DNA from: Odiellus spinosus
Lineage: Eukaryota; Arthropoda; Arachnida; Opiliones; Phalangiidae
Reading direction: 5' to 3'
DNA length: 64,000 nucleotides
Assembly: GCA_963920705.1 (NCBI GenBank)
Contig: OY987236.1
Coordinates: 6,682,190 to 6,746,189, forward strand
In this document: one piece after another, positions 49,791 through 62,114 of the stretch
Layout: each line of letters starts with the position of its first letter
Numbering within the stretch: the stretch's first letter is position 1
Notes under the pieces: model-generated
What the model was told of the DNA's origin: nothing
What the model saw: only the letters and a program-made list of their open reading frames with translations
Database searches by the model: none
Program-made: the position numbers and the translations under genes

Positions 49791-52159
49791 TATGGTTTCT
49801 TTTTACGGAAAATTTGAAATGAGGAACATTTTACGTTAAGCGTGAAATATTAAGAAGAAAAGTTTCCAACTTAAACTAATTTTCCGACGTATTCGATAAA
49901 GGTTCTCTGAAATTTAAGGCTCTTCCGGGTAACCCCAAGCAAATTAGCTTTTTTAAAATGATCCGCGTTTGGGTAACATACAATTAAAATAATCTCAAAT
50001 ATTATAATTCCCAATTATTACGGAATAATATTTAGCAATTTATTAATATCTAATGAATAAAACCATAATCAAACGAAAATTTCGCGCTTAAATATTTTCA
50101 ACTTTAATATTAAGAAAGATTACGTTAATTTATGCAAATTTTAATTAGAAACTCTATGGGAAATAAGTCCGAACACAATCAGTCGCGGAATAATTAAAAA
50201 ATTAAGTAAATGAAATTTATTTTTTCAAAATTAAATCTGATGAGAAAAAAATGATAAACTTTTAAATCGGCTGTTAAATATTTAACCAATTAAAATATAA
50301 AACAATGTTCGTGTTCTAGCGTAATTAACCGAGACTTATTTCTTACCCTACTAGTCTTAACGTTACTTATCAATACGCCTAGACTTTTGCCATTCTGTAA
50401 AATATTCTGAGACAAAAGTGTATTAAGCACGAGTTAAGGTTGGGAAAACCAGTTAATTCAAAGGCCTGGGCCGCCCCAAAAGACGACTATTAACCACAAT
50501 AAAAGTTAAGAAATAATCTATTAAGGTTCTTTAAAAGGATATTTGATTATTTTTTTTTTATTTCTCTTATCTTAAAGTTACCTTAAAGGGGAGTAAGGTG
50601 TGATAGTATATTAAAGCTAAGAGATCATGAGACCAAAACCAGTTTTCCTCAATTTTAAGCCTCCAGTTATTTAAACCCTAATTATTTCCACTCAATACAA
50701 GTTTTACAAAACCGATTTTCACTCTTTTTCTTTTTAATCTTTGAGGAATGAGGAGGAACTTGGAACCATAATATTATCGTTTTATCCTTAAGTAAAATTA
50801 CATTTAAATACGAGTTAAGAATCACGTGGATTTTTGCACATTTTATCTGAAATTTTTCTACTTTTTTATTTATATTTAATCAATCTAAACTATCTCATTA
50901 TAATAATGTCATTTATATAAGCACAAGGTCTTACTTCTCGAGGTTAAGAAATCATTTTAAATGGAATGGTAAATTAGGATTGAGCTCAAGTTGGAATAAA
51001 AATCACATAACGTGTGCTAGGTGAACTTTTACTATATAATAAAATTCTATTCTTCAAAAACATTTAATAAACGAAGTGACTCAGATGTGAAAAATTAATT
51101 TAGCATGTCCATAACACTAAAATTCTTCAGAAATTTGTTTTCTCAAACCTTCAAAAAGATTTATAGCCCACACTGACGTTAATACCACAGGCATATTATG
51201 ATTGGTACGTGATTCTGAAAGATTTGTCGTCAGATCTTTCTCCCGTGGGAGGAAAAAATCCAAAATCTCGAAACGGTATACAGATACGGGATTCGAAATT
51301 GCCCTCTCTAGCGGTTGAGATTGGAAATAAGAAGGCGGCGCTAATAATGCGCTGAACTTTCTAGACGTTTACGGGGGTGAAAATGTATCGACGGAAAACA
51401 ACTCTCCTCTCTCTCGCGAATCGAAGGAGCGTGTCTCGCCCGGCCGTCGCGATATCGAGTCTGATTTACTCTACAAAGAATATACTGGGCCTGGACGCCT
51501 TTCTGTAGAAATTTCGGAATAATTAGGGTGAAACCACGGACTGAGAAAATCAGACTCACTTCATTGTCACCCGCATTATGTCGACTTATAAACTTGAAGG
51601 ATGATTTATTTGTGTTAATACTTAACGACTCGTGGTTCTTTTTCGAAGCAATTTCGAGAAATCGATTGAAATCTATTCAAGGAAAACTGATTCCCAAATT
51701 TATAATTAGATACAATTCGTTCTTTGTCAGGCTTCTTTCCTCCCTTTAAAAATCTACAAGCTCAAAATAGAGGTTAGTTTCCTTAAACTCTTAATTTTAT
51801 TTAATTTAAGAGCTGCACGGAGATAATTGAGATAAGGGATAAGGCCACGAAGCAAGAGAAGAGAGAAATTTCGTCTAACTAGTTGCAGAAACGCCCCCCA
51901 ATGTTCATTAAGACTATTAAACAAGTTTTAAATGTAAGGGGACAACTCGACTATAAAAGCGAATTAAGAAAAGAACGTAAACCGGCTTTTTTATTTTAAA
52001 GCGCTACACTAGCCTCTCAAGGGAGGGTGAAAAGTAAAACTAAATTATTTTTAATCAATATTTGATATTATAAAAGGGAAGGGGCTTGATGGCTTGTTGC
52101 TCTACGTCATAGCTCGTGAAATTGTTGGCATATTATAGCGCTAGAAAAGTGGGCTAAAA

Positions 52160-52728
52160 TTCTCAATTTAAAAATCTTAAAAATACGATCTAGGAATATT
52201 TAATATCGATATCTCAAAATTCGATCTAGGAATATTTAATATTAATATCTCTAAATACAATCCAGGAATATTGAACATCGATATCTCAAAATACTATATA
52301 GGAATATTTAATATCGATATCTCAAAATACGATCTAGGACTATTTAACATCGATATCTCAAAATACGATCTAGGAATATTTAACATCGATATCTCAAAAT
52401 ACGATCTAGGACTATTTAATATCGATATTCCAAAATACGATCTAGGACTATTTAATATCGATATCTCAAAATACGACCTAGGACTATTGTATATCGATAT
52501 CTCAAAAATACCATCTAGGAATATCTAATATCAATATCTCAAAATACGATCTAGGACTATTGTATATCGATATCTCAAAAATACCATCTACGATTATTTA
52601 ATATCGATATCTCAAAAATACTATCTACGATTATTTAATATCGATATTTCAAAAATACTATCTACGATTATTTAATATCGATACCTCAAAATACCATCAA
52701 CGAATATTTAATATCGATATCTCAAGAA
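52160..52728. repeat. 36-bp satellite with TATCGATA motifs
   Basis: About 15 units of TTTAATATCGATATCTCAAA plus ATACGATCTAGGAATA, period 36-37 bp. About ten units carry a perfect TATCGATA and three carry CATCGATA. TATCGATA is the DRE bound by DREF, and CGATA is the core bound by the BEAF-32 insulator protein in Drosophila. Because 36 is a multiple of 3, part of the array reads as a 12-residue repeat (FNIDISKYDLGL), which is not taken as a gene. It ends about 0.7 kb before exon 2. Confidence 0.95.
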
Positions 52729-53426
52729 GTTTTGAAACATGAAAATTGGATTTTTGATTTGTCATTTTGACTGTACCTTTAGCGCGCCTTTCTCCTTAAT
52801 AATGGGACTAACCGAAGCTTTTATTATCGTATATCCTCGACAATTAATACTAATTGTAAATTATGAAGAAACACAAAACTGGGGGATCTAATTTAAATAA
52901 CGTCCCCTTGATTAAACCGATAATTAAGGCTAATTTAACGCTGTGACCACCGTAAGTCTTGCGAAATACTTCGACCCTTCTTTCCCTGGGTTTCTAATCA
53001 TTTTAATTTTATAACGAGGAATTATACATTTTAAATTAATGATTTAAAGGGTAAAATTCTTAATTTTTGATGTTGCATTTTAAAATTTAAATCACGTTCT
53101 AACTTCAGATGAGAGTAAATTAAAAATTATCCTGAAAAAATGAATCAATTTAGGGTTGGAATTTTTACATAGATTTAGGATGTCTTAAATGAAATTTAAT
53201 TCCAACTTTTTAAGCATGAACTATTCGCGTGTGATTAGATAAAGTACTACAGACTTTGAATCAGTTTTAGATATCATTTGACAAAGATAAAAATGGAACT
53301 ATTAGTTTTAAAAGTTAATTTGTATATCGAAAAGGTTTGAAAAAGGTTGAATGGCATTATATTAATAATATTACGTGCCACTATCCCTTTAATTCATTTT
53401 GACTTTTTTTTTTTCTTTGGTTGCAG

Positions 53427-53599
53427 GAGTTGAAAGCCACGGTTTCATCCTTCACCCGTTTCGAAAACCGAAACGGATTAGGACGGCATTTTCACCATCG
53501 CAATTGCTAAAGCTCGAGCACGCTTTCGAAAAGAATCACTACGTCGTTGGAGCCGAAAGAAAACAATTGGCGCAAAGCCTAAGTCTAACGGAAACGCAG
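53427..53599 (+). CDS. E5/ems: ems/E5 homeobox protein, exon 2
   Basis: Acceptor TTTCTTTGGTTGCAG|GA after a T-rich tract completes codon 216 as Gly. The exon then gives [16 protein letters not shown] and homeodomain positions 1-44 (residues 230-273): [20 protein letters not shown] and on through the recognition-helix approach [25 protein letters not shown] is diagnostic of the EMX class. [19 protein letters not shown] is closer to E5 and vertebrate EMX than to Drosophila ems, as I recall those sequences. The donor ACGCAG|GTACGG leaves in phase 0. Confidence 0.98.
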
Positions 53600-54323
53600 G
53601 TACGGTTAAACATTTCCATATTTGTGGGGGCAAAGTCAAATACTCATTAATTTGGTAACATAAAAAACAATTATGATCAAGAACTAAATTCAATTAGCAC
53701 GCTGATAATGAGATACATAACTGTGACTTTGATTTTCATATTAATTTAAATGCCCTACAAAATCTTATATATTAATTTCCCATATAAAAGCAACAAATAC
53801 AGAGAAAGATGTTTTAACCCTAGACCCTCCCGTGGTTGAATTTATCAGAACTGTTTATTCGCTTACATACTACTCTAAACGGGACCTGGGTAATTTTTAA
53901 TAATTAAAAAAAAGGAACTAAATTAATTGATGTTCCAACTTTGAGATAATATTTCCAGTTATTAAATACACCCACCAACGTTTTAAACACGCTTAAACAT
54001 ACGCCTAATTTATTAATTTTACCTTGTAAATACGTGTTTTTCCAATTGTTGCACCAGCGGATAAGCCGAAGTTCATGGAGGCCAAGGCTTAGGCCTTTAC
54101 CGACATCAAATCGTCAAATTAACCCTCTTATTGTTTTCAAATCCAGAATCGTTCTAACCAACCGTTACGATGACACCCTTAACTAACTAAAATCACTCAA
54201 AATATAATTGGGGCGATTAAATTTAACTGTGAATTATATTTCAATACTCGACTAATATCACCGCGACGCGACCATGACCGATAAAAAAAAACTAAATTAT
54301 TATAAAAATAACCTTCGACCTGT

Positions 54324-54336
54324 CACGAGAGGGCGC
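54324..54336 (+). promoter_or_regulatory. CTCF-type core motif
   Basis: CACGAGAGGGCGC fits the core CAC-N-AGRGGGCGC in full. It lies in a short GC-rich patch in otherwise AT-rich intron 2. Single-site evidence only. Confidence 0.35.
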
Positions 54337-56780
54337 GGCGTCTCCTAGGAATTAATTTTTTCAGGAACCATATAGGCACGTGCTTTGACGCTAATTATGT
54401 CTGTCTTTGGTGTCACAAGACCTCAAAACAAAAATAATTAGTTTTTTAAACACTAGTTTGTATGAATGCTGATAAATTGAGATTATAATTAAAATGCAGT
54501 TCTGGTAAATTATTACCTCCCACAAAAAAAACGTTCATTCGCGCTATTTAATACTATTTTGCAAGATTTTATCTCGGCGGAAATTGAAATATTACCCAAG
54601 GGTGAAAGATTTTAGGGGGAAGCCGACCTGTTTACCTAGCACCGAATTATTTTAAAACGACGCCCTTGTAAAAAAACAAAAAAAACTTTAAATAAACCGA
54701 ACATTACCGATATTACAAGAGATAAAAATAATAAACGATTTTCTGGCTAAATTATAAAATTAGAGACCGGTATTTCGAAAACTCTTTAAAGGTTGAATGA
54801 AAAGGAAAATTGTTAATTACTCTTAAGAAGCAAGAATTAGAGGAAAAGTTGAGTAAACTTTGTATCCACATTAAGTAGGATTAACTTTAAGAAAGATCTT
54901 GGCTCGAAACGTTTTGAAAATAAAGTTTTTCGTTCAATACCACGCAGCTTTTTTTTTTTTTTTTTTTTTTTGTAGAAAAAGTTCAATTTAAACTATATCT
55001 CACTAATGGTAAATAATTAGATTAATATATTAGATTTTTGTCTTTAAAAAACCTTGAACCAATCAGAGATCATTTGGGTTTCAAATTACGCTAATTATTC
55101 AAACTGTAGAAGTCCGATAATAGCTATTGGTTAATTTACTCTATTTCCACGACCTTTCTACTTTATTACTATTAAAAGTTTAAATCATCTCCTCTTAATT
55201 AATTTAATTACTCCGTGTCTATAACAATATACATTGAATTACGCACTATTTGGTTTTTCAATGTTTCTCAAATTAAGCTAAAGATTAATATTGGTTTAAA
55301 ATTGGATACATCGATTAAAAATATATCTTCTATTACTTTTCGCAATCCCTTTTCTGCGAGGGATGGTTATACTAGTATCTCGATCCACCAAAAAATATAT
55401 AAATATATATATATAATACTAATGAGGTCAACAAATTTGGTGGGACGCTATAAGAAAAAGACACGATTTTGGGCAAAAATTTGTGGGAAAAAAAAAGGGG
55501 TGAAATTTTAAAATTTTAAATTTAGAATCACCATTTTGGTGAAACACCCAAATTGTCGACGGTGAGTCTCGGAATATTTTTTTTTAACCCTTATATATGA
55601 TTGAACTCGAAAATTGAAGAATTTCAATTACGTTATTAGCGTGATATTTCAAAAGTAAATAGATCAGAGTATTTCTTTGCAAATCTTGCATTTTAGGTCA
55701 AAAATCGCGGATGGCGTCCAAGGCCTAACCATAAACTGATCCCTCCAGATAACAGGTGTACAAATTTGTACAACTTTGTATTTCAATAATCAAAGTTACG
55801 AAACCGGTGTACAATATTTACAGAATTGGTTAATCCCTCGAATAAAAACATTCACATGATATCATTACATATATTGGTTTATCTGCTTTTATTTCACTCG
55901 TAGTTTATCGACAGGTTTCTATTAATCTCTAACTAGTTAAAATTCTTAATATTAAGCAGATTAAAGTTCGATTTAGGGCCATTTAGTAAAAGTAGAGCGC
56001 ATGAGAAAATCCTGATCAACTCGTTCTAGATCGAGGACTATTGACTGAAAAGTAATTAAGTAATTACCTGGTTTTTTTAGTAATTAAATATAAACTATGG
56101 AATGTTTTCATAATTTATGATCAATTATTTCAATTATAAAAGAATATTGGAAACTTTTTAGACCTATACCACTTGACTTATATTTTAATGTAGTGGTTTT
56201 TCGACCAATCAGAGGTTAGAGTCGTTCCCGCGATGTTTTAGAAAAGAGAATAATTGAAATAGTAAGTTTCCGATACAAATTAACGGAGCAGTATATCATA
56301 GACTTTAAACTCTAAGATTTAAAATTATGTACTTTTTTGCAAATTAGTATATTGAACCCTTTTTCGACTCAGTTCTACATTAATAAAAGAGTCATATTTT
56401 TATTGGTTTTTTCTTTCATTTTTTCAAAACAAACCTTAGATCCTATTTAGCAATATTTTAAGTTTATTATTTTCCTCTTATTTCGCAAGAAGAAGGTTAG
56501 GTATGTTTAATTCTGTATTCATTTTGTATGCCGTTAAAAGTTATCGCGAAATTTAATATTTTATGGAGTGGATTAGCTCGTAAAAACTTTTCGAATAAAG
56601 AAATCTCTTTCTTTTCCTACAATACAGAAAAGGTTTTCAGGCCGCCAACGGGATTAAGAAAAAAAAAAAAAACAGGAATTTCCCAGTGTTTTACGATTTT
56701 AACATTATCAAATATTTAGAGGACTAAATTATCTTGAAGGACAACTCGGATTACGTCGAAATTTATCGATTACATTCCCA

Positions 56781-57155
56781 CTAAGCCTAATTTAATTAAA
56801 TTCTAGAGGCTTTAACTTCCATTTTACTTCGTTAAGCCTAATTCAAGGTTTATAAAATTTTAATTTTAAGCCTAATTCAAAATTTTTACGTACGAGGTAT
56901 ACGTACGTTACAAATACGCTGCTAAGCCTAATTCAAAAACTTTTTGCTATATACGAATTGCTAAGCTAATTTCTTTACCAATTGTTAAGCCTAATTCAAC
57001 GAATTGCTAAGCCTAATTCAACGAAATGCTAAGCCTAATTCAAAAAAGAATAGTTATATTCAAATTGTTAAGCCTAATCAAAAACTTTTGATTCTATATC
57101 AATTGTTAAGCCTAATTTAAAAACATCTAGACACTCTAAATTGTTAAGCCTAATT
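56781..57155. repeat. irregular cluster of TAAGCCTAATT words
   Basis: Eleven near-identical TTAAGCCTAATTCAA-type words occur in 375 bp at spacings of about 20-45 bp, all in the same orientation. The spacing is too uneven for a simple satellite. The same word, as GGCCTAATCC or TTAGGCTTA, also marks the palindromic TTAA family. Confidence 0.8.
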
Positions 57156-57944
57156 TAAAACCTTTCGCTCTAAAAGCTTCTTAGCCAAAAACGAAAATTT
57201 AATTTAAACCCTTTCAAGTAGTTACAACATTTAACGAAAAATTAAGTTCGTCAAACACCTTTAAAGATAATGGTTTAATTTGGAAATCAGATTAAATCGA
57301 GGTTAATGCGTCGATGAAATGATAAAGGTAAAAATCGGTACCAATTTAAAAAAAAATGAAAATTATAACAAATTTTCAATTGAGGTTAAACGTTTTCCCA
57401 CCTGATTTTTCTTCTTTTAAAATTAAAATAAAATAATTTACGGGTGAAAAATAACCCCATGACGATCCCAATTTTATAGATTTGATTTAAATTCATTTCT
57501 TTTTTTATTTAAAATATTAAAATTCAATTTGGTTACGATTATTTCGTCTCGACCCCATCAGTTTCGCCTTAATTGTCAAATAGAAATATAAATTTCTAGA
57601 AAAATCCATAAATATACGATATATGCGTCACGTTTCTCAAATTTTCTTTAGAAAAATATATTTAATGCGAAAATACGAGTCGACGCCACCTACTTAATAG
57701 TCAACGCGAGTGCTATTTCATTTGGCTTCTGTATGACCAATCTGTTGAGGTATTACAAACCTAACCGAATTGCCTTAATAACATTTACACTGATAATCGT
57801 ACGAATTCCATCCATTTCCCTAATGATTCGAATGATTCGTTCCTAATTAAACTTCCCAAGAACGTGATTTTGAGGACACTTTTTTTAAGCTTTTAATTTT
57901 TTTCCCTCAAAGTTATTTAATTGTCCCTAACAAGTTGGCGTTAA

Positions 57945-58060
57945 TAAGCGTACTCTAACGGCAAACAGTGGCAAAATCAGGTACCCGTCTTTATTCTTTG
58001 TTCATAGCAGGCGGGCTCAATGTTTTCTTAGTTACTACTTTTGCCAGTGTTTGTAAAAAG
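57945..58060. mobile_element. partial relative of the 11939-12109 MITE
   Basis: TAAGCG(T)ACTCTAACGGCAAACAGTGGC matches one end of that element. CATAGCAGGC and TTAGTTACTACTTTTG match its interior in the right order. The second terminal repeat is degraded. Confidence 0.7.
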
Positions 58061-58213
58061 TAAAGATCTAAAGAAGAACTTCTGAATATGAAAATGACTA
58101 AGTTCCGAAAACGTTCTTTATAGTTGCTCGCTTTGCTCCAAATATCCTAAAACCATAATTTAACGATGTCATAATCGTATTTCTAAATACTGTATTTGCC
58201 TTTCTTCTGGCAG

Positions 58214-58447
58214 GTTAAAGTGTGGTTCCAAAACCGAAGAACCAAGCACAAACGTCAAAAACAAGATGACGAAGACCAAGACCCATCGAAATCGCCAAAG
58301 GACAATTCCCAAGAAGGCAAGTCCGGTTCGGGCAACTATGGTTCGGAATCAAACCCTGAAGGTTCCAGGCGTCGATCTCACGAAGAGGACGGAGATGACC
58401 TTGTGGAAGATGATTCTGATGATGAAGAACTTTGCTGCGACGCGTGA
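58214..58447 (+). CDS. E5/ems: ems/E5 homeobox protein, exon 3
   Basis: Acceptor TTCTTCTGGCAG|GTT, phase 0. Residues 274-350: homeodomain positions 45-60 (VKVWFQNRRTKHKRQK) with W48, F49, Q50, N51 and R53 all present, so DNA binding should be intact, with Q50-type TAATTG/TAATTA preference. A charged, Ser-rich and strongly acidic tail (EDGDDLVEDDSDDEE) ends in LCCDA and a TGA stop. Joined lengths 646 + 173 + 234 give exactly 351 codons, an independent check on the splice sites. Confidence 0.98.
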   Translation, partial: VKVWFQNRRTKHKRQKQDDEDQDPSKSPKDNSQEGKSGSGNYGSESNPEGSRRRSHEEDGDDLVEDDSDDEELCCDA

Positions 58448-59290
58448 CGTGACGTCCGTAATCCCAGCAAAATTGAATACCACGCGTGAAGTTCGTGAAT
58501 GGCCTTTGGACGCTGAACTATACCAATTTTTAACCTACACTAATGTTCCTCGACCAACGATGATAGAGAAGTCTATAATAGACATATACACGAACTCTTT
58601 TCAAAGAAACGTCACGTGATCAAAAAATCCCGCCAAATTAAAACGAGAGGAGAAATTTTTGTTGAAATACACAACATTTAGCACTTAATCGTAGGATATA
58701 GAATTTGGCGCAAAAATCCAATTTGACACGCGTATAATTCACGGCGATGGTAATACGACCGTAAGTACAACGCATAATCATAAATATGACGTCACAATCA
58801 CGTCATGAAAACGGTATGTTGTACAAGATTGCAAGCCACGCTGCGGTGAGTCTAGTTTCTCAGATTAAAAATTTCATCATTAAGTAATTGTTATATATTG
58901 CGCGGAATTGGAACACAAACGGATTAGAACGATCTTAACTTGGGATTCGAGATTAATCTTTAGTTTGTCAGTAATAATAATATTTTTAATTTAATTTAAA
59001 TTGTGAAGATGGACTGATAAAATTTGAATATGATATTAAAATTAAAATTCAAAAGCTTAAATTGAAAAGTTCAAAATCAAGGAGAGGATTTCGGAATCTA
59101 TTTTGTTTTTAAAGATAGTTTTCAGCCACTAAAGCCTTAACATTTTGAGAAACTAGACCGCCCTAATAATGTTAAATACATTTAAGTATCGAGCCCCCGT
59201 TTTGATAGATGGCGGCACTTAATTTTGCACACCGTACAGTACCTTATTTCGATGTTTACAGCGAATAAAGCGTATGACGCACTATTTATT
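58448..59290 (+). other. E5/ems: 3' UTR of the homeobox gene
   Basis: The first AATAAA after the stop is at 59264-59269, giving a 3' UTR of about 0.82-0.85 kb. A T/G-rich stretch follows. TAGATGGCGGC at 59206-59216 resembles both CTCF-like and YY1/Pho cores. Downstream signals could give longer forms. Confidence 0.6.
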
Positions 59291-59715
59291 GTAAATAGGT
59301 ATAAATATATATATAAAATATATTAACTAGCGAGACATAATGTGTAAAATATAGTTTTTAAGATAAAAATTGAGGAATGGTAATTTATATTAAGCGAATT
59401 TAGCATTAGATTTCTCGCGCCATCAATACCAGAAGGTACATTTTTCATTCAATAGGGGGTTAATTTTAGATTTCGTAATTTTTAATTTTATTCCTAATCA
59501 ATTAGCTAAGCCTTACGGCTGTCTAGGTGAAAATCGCTCGGACTGAACAAACCAATTAAGCGCGCCAATACGCATTTTAGACGCATTAAGATTAAATAGA
59601 CTTCCAAACCTTTAATTTCTAGTGTGTTAATGACATTTAAGACTGATTTTTCTATATTTATCGATTTCACCCTTTTCTTTAAAAAGAAAGAATCATTGTT
59701 TCATCAATTTAAATT

Positions 59716-60404
59716 AAAAGGTAAACCAAGGGTATTTATGTAGCGCAGCCAATCATAAACTTATATATAGCTAAGTATCAAATAGTCAATACCAATCATT
59801 AACTATAATGTACCAAAGCTGTCGATTAGAACATATAAAGGTTCTGGGACCAAAGAATTTGATTTCAATTACCAATAACAAACTAGATCGATTAGGATTA
59901 GCTAAAGTAGTCGATAACAACGACCAATCATTAACTAGGATTAGATAAAGTAGTCGAAAAGAAAGACCAATCATTAAGTAAAATTAGCTAAAGTTGTGCA
60001 TAAGAACGACCAATCATTAACTAGATAACAACGATGGTCAATCATTAACTAGGATTAGCTAAAGTAGTCGATAACAACGACCAATCATTAACTAGGATTA
60101 GCTAAAGTAGTCGATAAAAACGACCAATCATAAAATAGGATTAGCTAAAGTAGTCGATAATAATAACCAATCATTAACATGTTTTCTCCAAAGTAGTCGA
60201 TAAGAATGACCAATCATTAACATGTTTTCTCCAAAGTAGTCGATAAGAATGACCAATTATAAACTAGGTTACTACGAAGTAGTCGATAAGAAGGACCAGT
60301 CATAAACTTTAGGAAAAATTTTAATTACGTAGGCGATAAGAACAATCAAAAATAAAATAGGTCAATTAAATATTTATCATTCGATAACCCTTGGTTTACC
60401 TTTT
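59716..60404. repeat. 43-bp satellite enclosed by inverted repeats
   Basis: The 18-bp sequence AAAAGGTAAACCAAGGGT (59716-59733) is repeated exactly in inverse at 60387-60404, with weaker similarity further outward. Between them are about 13 units of GACCAATCATTAACTAGGAT plus TAGCTAAAGTAGTCGATAACAAC. Each unit carries a CCAAT box and an ATTAA homeodomain-type core. The inverted repeats suggest a transposon-like unit that grew an internal satellite. Confidence 0.9.
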
Positions 60405-60496
60405 GGATTTTAAATTTTTCACAGTTGTTAAGCTTATATTAGTTACTTTTTTAGAACGCAAACTTGGCGAAGAAGAGGGCATTGTTTTGAAGTAAA

Positions 60497-60618
60497 TTGA
60501 AGAACTCTAAATTTTGTTTAGGTTGTCAACGGTATAGAATATATTGAAGAGAATAGTGTGTTAAGCTACTAAAAAAATATGATTCTTGTCATTCTAAATA
60601 AAATTAGAGTTCTTCAAC
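60497..60618. repeat. small inverted repeat, 18-bp arms
   Basis: TTGAAGAACTCTAAATTTT (60497-60515) and AAAATTAGAGTTCTTCAA (60601-60618) pair with one bulge, loop about 85 bp. It lies between the two inverted-repeat-bounded satellites. Confidence 0.8.
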
Positions 60619-60724
60619 TAAAAGACTGATATTTAATTTAAAAGACTTAATTCTTTACACGAACTTTACTGACTATGGTGAATAATTTATAATACAATTA
60701 AATTAACGAGAATTCTAATTTATT

Positions 60725-61256
60725 GTTGAGAAAAACAGCTTATTAAATAAACATTTATTTAATTAAATACACGTTTATTTAATTAAATACGCGTTTATTT
60801 AAATAAAGACACGTTTATTTAAATAAAGACACGTTTATTTAAATAAATACACGTTTATTTAAATAAATACACGTTTATTTAAATAAATACACGTTTATTT
60901 AAATAAATACACGTTTACTTAAATAAATACACGTTTATTTAAATAAATACACGTTTATTTAAATAAATACACGTTTATTTAAATAAATACACGTTTATTT
61001 AAATAAATACACGTTTATTTAAATAAATACACGTTTATTTAAATAAATACACGTTTATTTAAATAAATACACGTTTATTTAAATAAATACACGTTTATTT
61101 AAATAAATACACGTTTATTTAAATAAATACACGTTTATTTAAATAAATACACGTTTATTTAAATAAATACACGTTTATTTAAATAAATACCCGTTTATTT
61201 AAATAAATACACGTTTATTTAAATAAATGTTTATTTAATTAACTGCTTTTCTCAAC
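60725..61256. repeat. 20-bp satellite enclosed by inverted repeats
   Basis: The ends GTTGAGAAAAACAGCTTATT and, inverted, GTTGAGAAAAGCAGTTAATT continue into AAATAAACATTTATTTA on both sides. The interior is about 23 units of ACACGTTTATTTAAATAAAT with almost no variation, so the array is very young. Each unit holds the 14-bp palindrome TTTATTTAAATAAA. Confidence 0.95.
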
Positions 61257-61320
61257 CATGAAGTAACAGTCGTTAATTAACTGAATAATATTATAAATTT
61301 TAATTATTCTGCTTCTTAGG

Positions 61321-61351
<31 letters not shown>

Positions 61352-61833
61352 CAAAAATTAATTAAACCCCAGCCGTCCAATTGGTAAAACTTGCCTTATA
61401 GTAAAGAGTTTATTATCATTGAAAAAGAATGAAGAATACTCAAAGAAGCGCGACAAATTGTAAGAAACCATGAAACTATTCACTGTTAAATAAAAAAAAT
61501 TTAATCAAAACAAACATTAATTGGAATTATTGTAATATAATTAATTTAAACGTATTGTTAAAAATATATAGTTTCATGGTTTTAGGAGTCTTCCTAACAT
61601 TTCTCATATGGAGAAGAGGATGGAATGACTTAAGCACTGTACATAACGAATTTAATTGTAAATATTCTTCTTAAAAACAAACACAAATTTGCATATTAAA
61701 TGAAAACAACGCGCAAAATACTGTATTTTTTTGTTTTTGGAAAAAGCATATAAACATATTTATGTTTTGCTTCAAAAAACGTCTGTTTTTTATTCAGCAT
61801 AAAGTTAAATATAAAATATATAGTTCTCTTTAT

Positions 61834-62114
61834 CAAGGAGGATTAGACAAGGAGAAGAAATGTGGGGACGGCGCGGTTCCTACTGCGTCGGCCTAAACTC
61901 CCACTCTGGGAGAACGGGGGTAGAGACGTTTCGTGGTAAAATGTTGTCGCGTGGGTAAAACGAATCCTTTATGAGACGCGCTAGCTAGCGACCACGTGAC
62001 AACAGTTTACCTCGAGAATTTCCTATCCCCCCTTTCCACCCGAGTGGGAGGTTGGCTCTTCTCTCTCTAACTCAACGCAGCCCCACATTTCCTCTCCTTG
62101 TCTAATCCTCCTTG
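61834..62114 (+). mobile_element. MITE family 2, copy 2 (281 bp)
   Basis: Ends CAAGGAGGATTAGACAAGGA and CTAATCCTCCTTG, perfect 7-bp duplication TCTTTAT (61827-61833 and 62115-62121). It aligns along its length with 26132-26422, with few substitutions and a short deletion of about 10 bp near 61980. Confidence 0.95.

Larger units (their letters stand above)
28689..53426 (+). other. E5/ems: intron 1 of the homeobox gene (24.7 kb)
   Basis: GTATGT...TTGCAG borders, phase 1. No other convincing gene lies inside on either strand. It contains two family-3 MITEs, a fold-back element, at least four copies of the palindromic TTAA family, satellites at 41.1, 49.3 and 52.2 kb and long A/T runs (for example about 40565-40583 and 49219-49245). 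Stretches without any recognised content include 28.7-31.3, 31.7-34.4, 36.7-41.1, 41.4-44.9, 45.1-47.3 and 49.8-52.1 kb. Within these, 43270-43400 and 51190-51540 are GC-richer and are the best places to look for enhancers. A 92-codon frame at 40669-40947 has no family match. Confidence 0.9.
53600..58213 (+). other. E5/ems: intron 2 of the homeobox gene (4.6 kb)
   Basis: Phase 0, between homeodomain positions 44 and 45, a position shared by many homeobox genes. It contains a vertebrate-type CTCF core (54324), a long T run near 54951-54972, a repeat cluster at 56781-57155 and a MITE fragment at 57945-58060 that ends about 150 bp before exon 3. No internal gene recognised. Confidence 0.93.

Noticed and set aside
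52271-52528. 85-codon frame with 12-residue repeats
   Set aside because: Produced by a 36-bp satellite whose length is a multiple of three; later units shift phase, and there is no splice or promoter context.
58266-58619. 117-codon frame overlapping exon 3
   Set aside because: It is a shifted reading of the homeobox exon and its 3' UTR.
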